64,000 nucleotides of DNA. Origin: Monilinia fructicola (lineage: Eukaryota; Ascomycota; Leotiomycetes; Helotiales; Sclerotiniaceae). The DNA lies in the NCBI GenBank assembly GCA_008692225.1, contig VICG01000001.1:1104501-1168500 (forward strand). Reading direction: 5' to 3'. Shown here in pieces: positions 11,885 through 24,062 of the stretch. Made by a program: the position numbers and the translations under genes. Numbering within the stretch: the stretch's first letter is position 1; every line of letters starts with the position of its first letter. Under the pieces are notes generated by a model. The model saw only the letters and a list, made by a program, of their open reading frames with translations. It was not told where the DNA came from and made no database searches.

Positions 11885-13437
11885 GCAGCACACCAGCCCA
11901 CTTACAGCACGACACTTGTCCCACAACCCAGCATCAATTTTCACGCAACACGGACGGGATCTTCGGAATACACAATACACGGCACAGTATCTATCACGAT
12001 TCACGACGAGCATATCCGCAGCACCACGTGCACCCCACCACAGCCAGCTCATAGAGAATACCGGTTGGGGGGGAGATTCCTCACCGGGGATAGATAGGTA
12101 CTGCGCTGTGAAGGTCGTTGAATGAATCGTCTTAGTCCGTGGGTGTGTTATTCTGCACTGAACAGTATGAGAGGAGGGGTGACAGCGTACCGTGCACCAT
12201 TATATATGCAGACCCGACACACGCGGGCAGTACATATATTAGATTCTAGATTCTAGGTTCCGGGTCCTGGGGTGAGATGATTGGTTTAGTGAGAGATGAT
12301 ATATACAAGGCAGGACAACACCGACAAATAGCAAGCTAGGTGCGGCAGCGGAGCAATGGCGTTGCGACGCGATTTTTCCGTCCATGTTGCCGCTGGAATG
12401 ATGATTTGACAAGTGGGTGGGAGACGATTTGATGGGGATCGGATGGAGGATTGTTTGGTGATTTAGGGTTTATGGATGTGATGGGGGTGGGTGGTGGGAT
12501 GGGATGATATGGTTGAGATGCAGGACGTGTGGTTTCGAAAACGATCATTCAAGAATTATTGGGGGAGATTGAAAGATCAGTGCCGGGATGATAGGATGGA
12601 ATAGATCGCTGGGTGATTCTGGGGAGAGAGCTACCTACTGGAGCCATGGGGAGATTGTCTTGGTCCGATACGGTACTGCAAGGAATAGTCGCATATAGCG
12701 TATGTAGCTGAGCAGATTCATACAGAGTACGTACAGTATTTCCATTGACTCGTACTGGGAGCTTGAAGATCGAAGATGATGGATGGGTGAACGGATAGCA
12801 ATTAACCTTGACATTGCCAGTTCACTTTACTTGTTGCAGTCAACATCGAGCGAGTGATACTCATCATAGAATTAAATGGATTCCAACTTTCTCATCGCGA
12901 TCACTGCCATCTGCCCATACTAGGCATTGGCAGTCTCGTCCCATATTGACACACCGTAGCTGTGAGCAAAGCTGACAACAAACAAGTTGACATTCAATCC
13001 CGCCCTGCTTTTGGCTAAATGCTCATCGATGATCCATCCCATCCACAACTTCGCACTGCAGTAATCGTACCCGTTCCCCTCGGAGGCTCGTATATACGGC
13101 TCTTGCCGTGGATAGGAAGGCCGGACTGCCACCGCAAATCTCCCGCCCACTCCCGCTCTCATGGAAGACGAGCGACAGACAGACTTGCGGTACAGGTAAC
13201 AGGACCATTCAAGCGTCAAACCACTAGGAGCAATCAGACTGATCAGTCCATGAATCGGGCTCAAATTCACAGGTTAGACTCCAAATCACAGACGGAGAAC
13301 ACGATAAGCCCTCTAGGATCCAAAGCATCCGAGGGAGCAAGAGCTCCAAACCAATCATCTAACCGCCGGGTAATTATCGCCTCCTCAACATGCACCCAAG
13401 ATCATACAGTAACTCCACCGATCGAAACTGAATTGCG

Positions 13438-13460
13438 CCCCCCCGTCCCCCCGTCCCCCC
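13438..13460. repeat. C-rich short repeat, unit CCCCCCGT
   Basis: Near-perfect short array of C-runs separated by GT, on the + strand. Confidence 0.8.
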
Positions 13461-14002
13461 GATAAGAAGTATTTGAGTACGGAGTACGGACTACGGAGTC
13501 AGCATTGTAGTTGTCATGTCACGTGGAATGTCGTGCTTTTCGCTCACGATGACACAAGGAAAAGTCGGGGGAGATCGACAGGGATTGATGAGGGTTATCC
13601 GATTACCGATTACCGATGATTGAATGATCGACTCTTCTTCGTGAAACTGTAATTTGATCTTTCATTATGAAGTATACTTACACCCACACATGATGGTTGA
13701 TTTCATTAAATCATGAAATGACCAAAAAGAGGATTTATATTCAATCCATGGATAGAATAAATATAAATATGAATACCTACCTAGGTAAATAAGCTGTATG
13801 GATGGAATAAATCGCCTAATTTGTAAGATCGTTATTGCCAAATTCAGACATCTTCCATACTCCGTATCCGTAGTACCGTACTCTGTAAAATCACTCCCCT
13901 GGCCATTCATGTCAACGCAACCAAAAGAGGACCCGTCATTCAGGAACCAAGAAGAAAACAAAGAACATTCTCTTGCATGCCTGCCTGGCATAGATGATAG
14001 GT

Positions 14003-14028
14003 GACAGTACAGTACAGTACAGTACTCA
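14003..14028. repeat. Pentamer repeat, unit ACAGT/GTACA
   Basis: Five consecutive GTACA-type units forming an array in which ACAGT alternates with GTAC. A TAGATGATAGGTG stretch precedes it. Confidence 0.85.
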
Positions 14029-14630
14029 GTACACTACAAAACATACCCGTGCACATGCAGCAGTAGCCTCCATGATCTTTTCCTCATGCAGCAAAGTCAT
14101 GAACAAAACCAAACAAGCATAAAAATTTGATACAGCAAGTGGTCTAATCCTTACTAGCGCCTATCACGCCATATCAAATTCTCAACCCAAGGCAAAATAA
14201 GGCAACAACTCAGCCAGTCCTCCATCAAATCTCCCATGGACCATGGCAGCCCTTATTTGTTCACGGAGTTATGATACGGTAATGCGGTATTTGGAAGAAT
14301 AAAGATTATGATTGATTACTTCATTACTCGATTACTTGTTATGTGTTTTGATAACTTACTAAACTGTCTTTGTAATCATGAATGAAATGTCGTGCTTGGG
14401 TGTGATGCTCCACTTTTTTTCTCTTGCAATGAAAGAAGAAGAAGAAGAAGAAGAGAGATATCGTAGAGAGTATCTACTATATACTCAAATCCATCTTCCT
14501 TCGCTCTCTCTCTTCTCTCTTTACTTTCATCCTCTTTTGCTTCGACTCTTCCTCTACTCTCTACTATACACGAACAAGATACTACCATCACAGCTCATAC
14601 CTCTTTTCCATCATACTGTAATTCTCTTGG

Positions 14631-14641
14631 CCAATATAAAA
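14631..14641 (+). promoter_or_regulatory. CCAAT-TATAAA element upstream of PAPS reductase
   Basis: CCAATATAAA at 14631 combines a CCAAT pentamer and a TATAAA-like core. It is 233 bases before the chosen start codon and just before the pyrimidine-rich leader. Assignment as the core promoter is inference from position. Confidence 0.35.
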
Positions 14642-14873
14642 GTCATTAGATTGGATCACATCATCGAGGGGAAAATTGTGCCATTTACCGTGCTGGCTCT
14701 TTGGATATCACTTTCCTATTTTGCTCTTCAACCATCTTATCAACTTGATTCCTTTTTCCTCTTTTGAATACAATCAAAAAGAAAACTTCTCTCTATCTTC
14801 ACTTGATTCCGTTGTTCTCAACATAAAGAGTTTTCTTCCTTCGTTCAACCGAAAAAATATACATATATTCAAA

Positions 14874-15800
14874 ATGGGAGTTCATCGCGAATCATCTGCC
14901 TCGAATCTTGAGTCCGGATATGCTTCTGGAGCATCTTCTCAAAGCTCTCTACCACCAATTGTCCTCACAAAAGCTCATCTCAAGTTCATCAATTCAACAC
15001 TCAACAATCTTCAACCGATGGAGATCCTCAGGTGGTCCAAAATGACCTTCCCAAACCTTTTCCAGACTACTGCCTTTGGAGTAACAGGTCTTGTCACCCT
15101 TGATATGTTGAGCAAGTTACAAAAAGAAACACCCGAGCTACCAGGCGTTGATGCTATCTTCCTTGATACCCTGTATCATTTCGATGAAACACTGGAATTG
15201 GTTGAGAAGACCAAGAAGAGATATCCAAATGTCAACTTGCATGTCTACAAACCAGAAGGATGCCAAACTGTTGGAGAGTTTGAGGAGAAGCACGGAAAGG
15301 AATTATGGAAGACCGATGCCGATTTGTATGATTGGGTCGCCAAAGTCGAGCCTGCTCAACGAGCATACAATGAGTTGGATGTCGCCGCAGTATTGACTGG
15401 CAGAAGAAGAAGTCAAGGTGCTAAGAGAGAGAGCTTGGATATTGTTGAAGTGGATGAAGCTGGCTTGATTAAGATCAATCCTTTGGCTTCATGGAGCTTC
15501 AAAGAGGTGCAAAATTATATCAAGGAGAACAATGTTCCATACAACGACTTGTTGGATCGTGGGTATAAGAGTGTTGGAGATTGGCACTCAACTGAGCCAG
15601 TAAAGGAAGGAGAGGACGAACGTGCCGGAAGATGGAAGGGTACTGAGAAGACCGAGTGCGGGATTCACAACAAACGATCAAAGTACGCACAATACTTGTA
15701 CGAAATGGAACAAAAGAAACAACAAGAGGAATTGATGGTAGCATTAGAGAAGATGCAAGTCCGCGAAGAGAAGATTGAAGATATCGCCGTCGGAGTATGA
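14874..15800 (+). CDS. MET16: Phosphoadenylyl-sulfate (PAPS) reductase
   Basis: One intronless frame of 308 residues. The start at 14874 (MGVHRESSAS) is chosen over an in-frame ATG at 14676 because the upstream residues are low-complexity leader and the family begins close to here. The protein shows the PAPS-reductase core: TTAFGVTGLVTLDML, then IFLDTLYHFDETLEL, the TGRRRSQGAKR substrate loop, and near the C-terminus TECGIH, which holds the catalytic Cys that attacks PAPS. Fungal members have about 300 residues, so length agrees. The enzyme uses thioredoxin to reduce PAPS to sulfite in the cytosol, the step before sulfite reductase in assimilatory sulfur metabolism. Fungal orthologues are usually repressed by methionine through a bZIP regulator; no such site was identified here. 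Confidence 0.95.
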   Translation: MGVHRESSASNLESGYASGASSQSSLPPIVLTKAHLKFINSTLNNLQPMEILRWSKMTFPNLFQTTAFGVTGLVTLDMLSKLQKETPELPGVDAIFLDTLYHFDETLELVEKTKKRYPNVNLHVYKPEGCQTVGEFEEKHGKELWKTDADLYDWVAKVEPAQRAYNELDVAAVLTGRRRSQGAKRESLDIVEVDEAGLIKINPLASWSFKEVQNYIKENNVPYNDLLDRGYKSVGDWHSTEPVKEGEDERAGRWKGTEKTECGIHNKRSKYAQYLYEMEQKKQQEELMVALEKMQVREEKIEDIAVGV

Positions 15801-16920
15801 GCTCAACAGCACTTGCTATCTTGCTCAGCACACGTTCTTTTTGACGATCGTCTCATTTACCGCATGATGCACCTTTCATGGGCGGAGTTTTGGTTGGGAT
15901 AACGGTGGGATAAACACATGAGTTGTGAGCATTGGAGTTGCAGGCGTTGAAATAAGGGAAATCATATGATACCTTGCATGGTTCCCAATTTGTTTAGATC
16001 CTTTTTGAAGGCTCGTTTCCTTGATGCTCATCATCAGAGGTACAGTCTCGCTATTGTATGTAGCAAAAATGACTTAATGAAAGCTGCATGAATGCAATTT
16101 GGAGTCTTATTGTGATATAGTGCCATGGTGATAGATGACGGCTGAGTTTCCGGTGGTATGTCACAACAATATCTGATGGTGTGACACAGGATCTTGTGAC
16201 AGTCATCCTCGTAAGCTACTACTAGGTAGCCTCGAGAAGATGAAATTATAGCAAACGTTGTCTTGGAGGTTGGTTTCCCATGAAATGTAGAAATCGGCCA
16301 GCGGCAGGTTCGACGAGGGTAACATCTCCATGGAGTATTTCTCACAAGGTCATAAGTCGCCGTCAACAATCCTGACCGCTGCACGTAACGAATCTGTACC
16401 TGTGCATGCGAACCATCTTGCATACATCTAGAAGTTTATGGAACCACGCCACTGTCTGTGCCGTGCTAGGAGTGAGGAGATGAATGTGGAGGGGTTCATC
16501 AGCCCAACAGAACAAAAACTGGGGTTGAGAATGACGACATCGCCTATGGTGTGACTCCGGGGCTCCAATGGGGACAAGGTGAAGCTCGCCATCGATCTCA
16601 GTAGAAGTCTGGGGTAGCGGATGGGAATTCACCAAATACGACGAGACATTGAAAATTGAGTTTGCGGATTTCGGTTCGCGCAACCGCGGAAAAGGCGGCC
16701 GCAAAGGCGGGGCTGTAATGCCAAGACCCAAATGACGACACTGTTCTCAAATGATCTGTACTGGAATTCTAGAAAGCCTGGAATCAAATCATAGTATTTG
16801 TCCTGGTACTGACTGTCAACAATGCTGTCGTCCTTTCTTCCATGCTACATCTTTATATTTGTCTGTGGAATACATCTACCTGAACATTAACATAGGATAA
16901 CATCCAAGAATACTCTCAAA
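15801..16920. other. Intergenic region downstream of PAPS reductase
   Basis: The first part is the 3' UTR of the reductase gene. Two overlapping minus-strand frames at 16423-16034 and 16731-16363 (129 and 122 residues) lie in adjacent frames and could be read as a decayed or frame-broken gene, but neither shows a domain. The end is the promoter of the RRT8-like gene. Confidence 0.35.
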
Positions 16921-18304
16921 ATGCCGACTACAATAGAAAAAGCAAGCGTCAAAGCCAAAGAGGTTGCGTAGGTTCATTCTGATACATCTGCCTTTCTTTG
17001 TATAATGCTAATGGATTGCAAACAGAAAGGAAGATTTTGATAAAGCAAAGGAATTGGCACGCTCAGCAGCCATCAGCGGAGCTTACCTCTATCCTATCAA
17101 AGTTCGTTGAGGCCTAAACTATATCTCTTTGATTTCCCTGTCGTCCTTTAAACTAATGAACGAGTGCACCAGGGAATCTTCTACTTTCTCTCCCATCGCG
17201 CATTATGGAAACCTCTCTTGTCGAAGCTCGTACCCACTCTATCCCTATCCGCCGCCGTCGTGACTCTAATGTTCATGTTCACCTATCTCCCACAGCTTGC
17301 CATTCTAATCTTCACCGATGGTCCACTCGCCGCAGTTTCTGCAGTCCTCTTGACCCTTTCAGAGTCTAGCACGATTATTACTATGCTCTCCAAAAAACTT
17401 CCTCATTGCAGACGCGCTTATTGATACATTTGATGGAGTGATGGTAGCAAAAGGTCAAGCAAACGTTGTACAGGGTGGAAGAGAGATCAAATCAGGGAAA
17501 TTTGGTGATCCAATGAGAAAGTTGGGTAAAGTCGTGAAGGGATATGGTGAGAAATACAGTTTTGGAGGGTTGGTGAGATATTTGATGTATCTGCCATTGA
17601 ATCTTATTCCGGTTGTTGGTACGGTGGTTTTCGTCGGTTTGCAGGGACGACAGAGGGGTGAAGGGGTCCATTCGAGAGTATGTTTTGGTATGATTTTTCG
17701 GTCGGGAATCACGAGGCTCACAGAATACTTAGTACTTCCAATTGAAGGGTTGGTCTGGTGCACAGAAAGAGGCGTGGTTGAAGGAGCACTCTGGAGCATA
17801 TACATCGTAAGTTTCTCTTTTTGAAATATCGCTTCGTATTATCACAAAGTATCACTCCCTCCGGTTGCCACAAAGGGCAAACGCACGGTTCCTTGCAACT
17901 GCATTGCATTCTACTCTGGCATATGCATTACTCTCTCAGTTCCTGCCCCGTTCCATACGCGCATATTTTTCTGGCAAATGCGTCTTTGGCAGGTCTGATG
18001 TATCACAAAACGAGATAGCCACAAAACTTTCTCTTGCGATCAGAAGACACAGAATTATCTTTGTTGACTTTCATGTAGATTCGGAACCGTTGCAACACTT
18101 CTTGAACTCGTACCAATTGCATCAATTCTCTTCTCATTCACAAACACAGGTAAATATCGCCACTCTCAGCTCTATTTTGAAGATCAAGCTAACAATTTCC
18201 CAGTCGGTGCAGCACTGTGGGCTGCCGATATAGAAGGCAATGATACGACTATGACTCAGATATCTTCTCCCCGGGCTCAAAAGGAAGCTCAAAGAGCCGA
18301 GTAG
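16921..18304 (+). CDS. RRT8-like (EI24/LDS-type) multi-pass membrane protein, with a one-base frame break
   Basis: Six exons can be followed: 16921-16967, 17026-17101, 17173-17677, 17733-17806, 18079-18150 and 18204-18304. The product has an amphipathic start, then YLYPIKGIFYFLSHRALWKP, several hydrophobic helices, YLMYLPLNLIPVVGT, and the end LELVPIASILFSFTNT followed by VGAALWAADIE. This order matches the fungal RRT8/LDS proteins, which in yeast are associated with lipid droplets and outer spore wall assembly. Within exon 3 the frame breaks at an A6 run (17392-17397): with the run as written, translation stops at 17424; with five A residues it continues cleanly into the downstream frame. 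All splice phases agree otherwise. It is either a recent pseudogene or a sequence error. The fifth intron interval, 17807-18078, is unusually long at 272 nt. Confidence 0.75.
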
Positions 18305-20296
18305 AGGTGGTTTCTGCAGGCCCCCGAAATTGATTATCAGAGTGCAAATTTCACCCGATCCCGATGTTACTCCATTCCTTCGCTTAGGTTCCCTGTGGCA
18401 CAGCAGTTTTCTTGTGCATCAGTCCCTTGCAGTTTCTGGTTCTCGGTAACTATTTGTTTGTACTTCCGTCGATCTTCGACGGTGAATATGGCGTTGGTGA
18501 TTTGGTAGCGATGGCGTGGAACTAAGGTATGCCTTGGCAAAAATTGAAGGTTGTTGATGGTTTGCGTTGTCCTTTTAAGAATCGAGAATAAATGGGTGAT
18601 TCTTCAACGTGCATTATCTGCTGCAAATCGTGCAACATGAAGCGATACTATGTACTGAAGTTGCCAATAATGAGAAGTACCTATAACTTGTCATTTTATT
18701 ATATTGTTAGGATCCATATATATTGAAGGACAAATTGGACACTTCATCTGGCATCCCAAAGGTATCATTGCCTGTGTAAAAGCTTCGTATTTTTCACGAG
18801 ATACCTTTCACCAATTTCGAGTCACGTTGAATCCGAAGAGGAGCAAATCATTAATGCTACAAGGTGGTTGGTAACTGCATTGCATCCGCGGTCAATGGTG
18901 CGTTTGTCTATCGCAGATCCTTTTGTCCTGTTGACCCAGATATGCATCAAGGCTGGCCGTGAGTAACACGAGGTATGTTTAAAACGAGCTCCAGAAATTC
19001 ATGTCAACTTGACTTCGTGGAGTATATACAGATGGGTCTTCACATCCATGATATTTCAATCCAGCGAGATGCATCTCTTCTCATGCAGGAACAAACTCAT
19101 CACGGTCACGGATAGGCGCATCCTCGCTCGTTGCGTTGTCCAACCCCATGGACGGGAATGCAGGTAGCCGACCGGCGTGTAACTCCAATCTAATGACGAG
19201 CCCCTCGTCCTTGGAATTTGAGAGACAATCTTATATTGCAATGTTTGGGACGTGATCCCAGTGGAAAAGTTTCCATTCACCGTACTTACTCACTCGGGAA
19301 CCTACCATCTGGAATGGTCACAGCATTGATGAAACATAGGGGAGATGGGGGTGGATAACGAGACCGAATCTAAAACTTCCATTGGGCAAGTTGGGTTTCT
19401 CCGGATGTCTTCCATGGGGAGGGAAAATACATGGCGATGATGAGACGGGGATCCATGCAGACTTCAGACCTCCTCATCCGTAAGATCTGGGATAAGAAAT
19501 TGAGTGATTCAAGGTGATGATGTGAATGCTTGGTGCCTGCCCACCCAATCGAGATGAAACTTTGGAACGGGATGATGTGAAGTCTGGATTGATGGATACT
19601 TGCTGCTTCTTGTCGCTCGCCTACCTGCCTGGCTGCTTACCTTGCTCGCTTAGAAGTTAGCACCTACCTACCTAGGTACCTCCCTTGGGTCCTTGACTCC
19701 TTCTTTTCCTGGAGACGGGAAGTGGATCGAGTCGAATTGGAAGGGAGGTGAGGGGCCATCGAACGTACCTACCTAGGCAGGAACCTATCTGGGTGTATTT
19801 TTCACTATTGCTCGATATATACTAGGGACTGCTTGATATGCTCACTCCCTTACTACTACCTAGGTAGGGAGGCGTTTCGTCCTTTCGAGTCTTGACTACG
19901 AGTTAAGGCAAAGTGAGATAAAGTGAGGTAAGGTAAGATCTCTTGTGTCTTGATCGATACCGAACTATCGTCTTTATCTTAGTGTCCTTTTTTCTCCCAA
20001 GTTTCTTTTCTTTTCCCATATATTTCAATCGTTCACTTCCCCTACGACAACTTCTTTCCATCTTATCCTCCCATCCTCTCTCCTTCCACCTCATTTCATT
20101 TCATCTCCCTCGACAATCAATTGTTTCGTATAGACCTTCTGGTCTGCGAGACTTCGATCTATCTTGAGAGACATTCTTTGATAGGGGATTAATCTGTCCT
20201 ATTAATCTCGTATAATCTCCGTCGTTATCTACTTCTGCAAAGTCACACTCGTTTGTACTCATCATCAAAGATCAAGTGATACATCATCTATCTTAG
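18305..20296. other. Intergenic region and promoter of the mucin-like gene
   Basis: No gene is recognised in about 2 kb. Clusters of CCTACCTAGGTACC-type palindromic motifs lie near 19662-19682, 19768-19778 and 19854-19868, within 750 bases of the next start codon. From about 19930 the + strand becomes strongly pyrimidine-rich, as in many fungal promoters and leaders. Confidence 0.5.
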
Positions 20297-20405
20297 GTAT
20301 GCGTTTCCTTCTCAACTTTGTTTCTACATTATAGAAGTTTCTCTACTTCCTTTCGAATTCATTGGTTTTATCCAAATTTTCACTGATCCAATATAATTCA
20401 TATAG
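20297..20405 (+). other. Probable 5' UTR intron of the mucin-like gene
   Basis: GTATGC at 20297 and a T-rich tract ending in ATATAG at 20405 lie just before the start codon at 20412. Removing the interval leaves ATCAAG directly before the ATG. Inferred from consensus only. Confidence 0.45.
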
Positions 20406-20411
20406 ATCAAG

Positions 20412-23400
20412 ATGAGAGTCGATATTACCGCCAGGCTTGCGTCCAGTGCGTTTGTTCTCGCATTGGTTCCTGCGGCCCATGCTCTACCACAATGGCTTCA
20501 ACCACATCTTCGAAATGCCAATCCGGACGCCTTTGCTCCTCGGGATTACACTATCTATGAGAGAGCGGAGAGTATTCGAGATCGCTATACACCGTATGGA
20601 TATGGACCTCAGCCTACTTACACCACAAACTCAATCACAAGTGCCGATCCTGAGGAAACTTCATCGTCCGGTACTCAAGTTGGTACGCCATCAATCTTCT
20701 TTCCTAATTTCGAGAATCACGTACTAATTGAACTAGGATCTATTATCTCTTCTGTCTACGGATCTTCTGTCAGCGGAATAATTTCTACCGGTACTTCTCC
20801 CGCCGGTTTCTCAACTAGCCCAGCATCTGTAGAACCTTCTACAATTATTTCCTCGACCATTGCATACTCGACAATCACGGTTTCGATTTCCGCCCCCGAA
20901 GCTTCATCCTCAACTCCTGTCTCTAGCTATGATCCAGGAACTTCGATTCCGGCAACAGAGACCGCCCCTTTAGAATCCAATGGAAGTTCTCCAACAACGC
21001 CTGCTGGCACATTTGATCAATCCGGTACGACTTCAACAATACCCGAGCCAACAGATACCGCATCTCCAGGGTACAATGGAAGTCCACCAACAACATCTGG
21101 TACCAGTTCATCTGAATATTCTTCTGCAACCCCAAGTACCACTAATACTGCTCGCTGCGACCATAATAACTGTCTTCGTGAATTTATCCGATCCTCTTCC
21201 ATTGTTGGCCCATTTTGTGCTACATATACTTTGACTGAGAATACTGCCACCACAGATCTTCCTACATATGTTTCTCAGTGTCATGATTCACCTTCAAAAA
21301 TTTCGTCTGCATGCTCTTGTTTGAATACTGGTGCTACCACTACTCCAGGAGATGTTGGTAGCAGCACGCCTTCAACAAACACTGGAACGGAAATTACGCC
21401 TCCAACCGGTGGCGTTTCAACTTATCCAAGTTCTTCAGTGACCCTCAGTCCTCCATATTCTTCACCAACTGGTTCAGGATCTTCTGCTAGCCAGAGCTCT
21501 TCTGTTACTAGTTCTGAAAGTTTGGGCTCTACTGTGATCACCACTCAAACCTATACAACTGTTCCTACCATGGCAATACCATCTGGAAGCCAGACAACGA
21601 CAACACAAGGAAGTACTCCATCTGGAGGTGAGACAACTACACCTCAGTCAGGAGGCGAAACGTCAAGTACATCATCAGGGAGCGAGACACCAACGACCCC
21701 AGCAGGAGGAGAAACAACAACTACACCACCAGGAGGTGAGACAACGACCACTTCATCAGAAAGCGAGACACCGACTACCCCTTCGGCCACTACATCTACC
21801 ACATCTGAGGAGACAACGTCAAGTAAAAGCTCAAGTGCTCCTAGCTATTCGGGAAGCTCGAGTACTGGGCCTACAACATTTACATCGGCAACATCTAGTG
21901 GCGCACCTTACACTATTGGAAACTCGTCCATCCCTGTTGGTCCTACTGGTACATCTCCGTCAACTTATGGTTCTGCCAGTTCATCATCTGCTGGTCCATA
22001 CACAAATACTTCCGGGTCAGTAACTAGTCCTTTCACTTCCGGCATCTCTTCATATACTCCATCTGGTAGTATTTCATCATCAGCACCTGGGAGCTCCAGT
22101 GGGGGTAATGCCCCTTATACAAATTCGACATCAAGATCAGCTCCAACAACCTCGGTTGCCTCTTCTGGGACTGCACCATTTACATACCCTTATCCAACAG
22201 GAACAGGAATTTCACCAAGCGGAGTTATTTCGGGTGGAATTTCAAGCTCTTCTAGTTCAACGCCTTTATACACGAATGCAACTGCTAGAGCTAGCTCAAC
22301 CTACCTCGGTACTGCACCTTTGTCTTCCGGTTACTCGGGCAGCAGTATTTTATCGACAGCAGCTCCATCATATACCCCCCTGTACCCAATATACACGCTT
22401 AACTCATCCTTGTCAAGTGGTGTAGTTGGTTCAACAGGATCGAGTGTTTCTGGTGGAATTAGTTCTAGCTCATCTGCTGGTGCTCCCTTCCCGACAGGTA
22501 ATACTACTTCAACAACCGTTGGTCCAATTGATACAGGATCTGCACCAACATCCTCATTCTTAGGAACTAGTACCTCCCAGTCGTCTGTCTCGGGCATCAT
22601 TAGCTCTTCTACGGGATCATCCATTCCATATTATCCTTATGGAAACGGTACTTCGTGCACAGAGGATCCAGCGGGCTCTGTGACGGGAAGCCCAAGCTCA
22701 GTGTCAGGGGGACACCCATCAAATACCGGTGCTGCAAGCTCTTCATATTTATCATCTAGTGTATCAGGAGGAATCAGTTCATCTGTTGGCTCTTATGGAC
22801 CATACCCGATTTACAATTCTACAGCGACAGCAGGCCCAACAGATCCTAGTACCTCGATATCTGGTGGTGTCACCTCTAGCGTATCCGGAGGAGTTAGTTC
22901 ATCAACTGCATACACTGTACCATACCCAATCTCCAACGGTACAACAACAGCAGGCCCAACAGATCCAGGTTCCTCACTCTCAGATGGTATTACTTCTGTA
23001 ACATCTGTGCCACTCAATACCGGTAGTTCACCATCATCAAGCGTCTCAGGTGGAATTAGTTCTTCGGTAGCATCTTCGCAACCTTACCTAACCTACTCGT
23101 ACGGAAATTACACTCTTCCACCACTTGGCACAGGTACAGGAGGTGTAGCTACATCAACACCTTTCAGTTCCGGAAGTTATCCATCAAGCAGTGGAACAGC
23201 ACCCCTAGGAACGACAAATTCAAACACCGATTCTGGGTCTTTTCAATCAGTGCCATACCCAACATCATCAAACGGAACTTTGACTAGTGGACCAACCGGA
23301 CCATCAGGAACATCACCAACCTCAAGCAGCACATTGACTCTAGTAACAGGAAGTTCAAGTACCGATTATGGCTCGTCATCAATTCCATACCCAACTTCTT

Positions 23401-24062
23401 CAAATGGCACTTCAACTAGCGGAGCAACTGGGCCAACAGGGACTTCACCAGTCCCAAGCTCAAATCCATCATCTGTCTCAAGTAGTCCAACCACCATTGA
23501 TAACGACACTTCGGTGACTCAAACCCCATCCTTCAGTACTTATGATCCTAATGGATCGACTTCCAGCCAAGTTTCTGGAGGAACCTCGCTGTCATCATAT
23601 CCAACCAGTGGATCATTCAATACTAGCACTGGAGTTTCCCCCACCGCATCTTCTTCTACATCAGGTAGGTTAGCCATACAGGAATTCTTGGAAATTTACT
23701 AACTCTATTTTGAAGGAGATTCTGGTGCGTCGATCACGCCAGCAGCGTCAACTCCATCCACGTTTTCAACATCCGTTTCGACTGGTTCATATGCTGGCGC
23801 AAACTCTTCTTATATTGTCTCATCAGCCTCAATTTCTGACTCTGATTCTTCAACTACTTCATCCACAAATTCTACGAGTGCTATACCTTCCACTAGTGCT
23901 TTCACTCCAACCTCTTCCTATTCAACACCACCAACTTATGCTCCACCACCCCCTCCATACTACGCACCTCCTCCTCCATCACCTCCAGGATATAATTGGG
24001 GATATTGGGGCAGAAAGCACCAGAAAAAAAATGCTGATAGGGCTCGCCGCTGGTTCTGGTGA
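20412..24062 (+). CDS. Large Ser/Thr-rich mucin-like secreted protein with a Cys-rich module
   Basis: Exons 20412-23664 and 23716-24062 are joined over a 51-nt intron with a TACTAAC branch site, giving 1,199 residues. The N-terminus is a signal peptide (MRVDITARLASSAFVLALVPAAHA, of which the first 20 residues show the basic start and hydrophobic core). After about 50 residues the chain is almost entirely Ser, Thr, Gly and Pro with many Asn-X-Ser/Thr sites, as in heavily O-glycosylated fungal wall proteins. One compact module, residues about 249-302, has a different composition with Cys at CDHNNC, FC, QC and ACSC spacing. The second half repeats SVSGGISSS-like phrases. The C-terminus is Pro/Tyr-rich (PPPPPYYAPPPP) and ends with a basic GRKHQKKNADRARRWFW; there is no hydrophobic GPI tail. 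A surface or matrix role is inferred. Confidence 0.85.

Larger units (their letters stand above)
10162..14630. other. Long gene-poor region with microsatellites
   Basis: About 4.5 kb with no recognised gene. Open frames at 11293-11763 (-) and 13019-13465 (+) lack known domains. Several simple repeats lie here, listed separately. The motif TACGGAGTAC and partial copies occur near 12725, 13474 and 13860. The right end holds the promoter of the PAPS reductase gene. Confidence 0.4.

Noticed and set aside
13019..13465. 148-residue + frame
   Set aside because: Low-complexity, no hydrophobic core or domain, ends in a C-rich simple repeat; opposite strand is open as well.
16034..16731. Two adjacent minus-strand frames that might be one frame-broken gene
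   Set aside because: Neither half shows a recognisable motif and joining them gives no convincing fold; recorded as possible remnant only.
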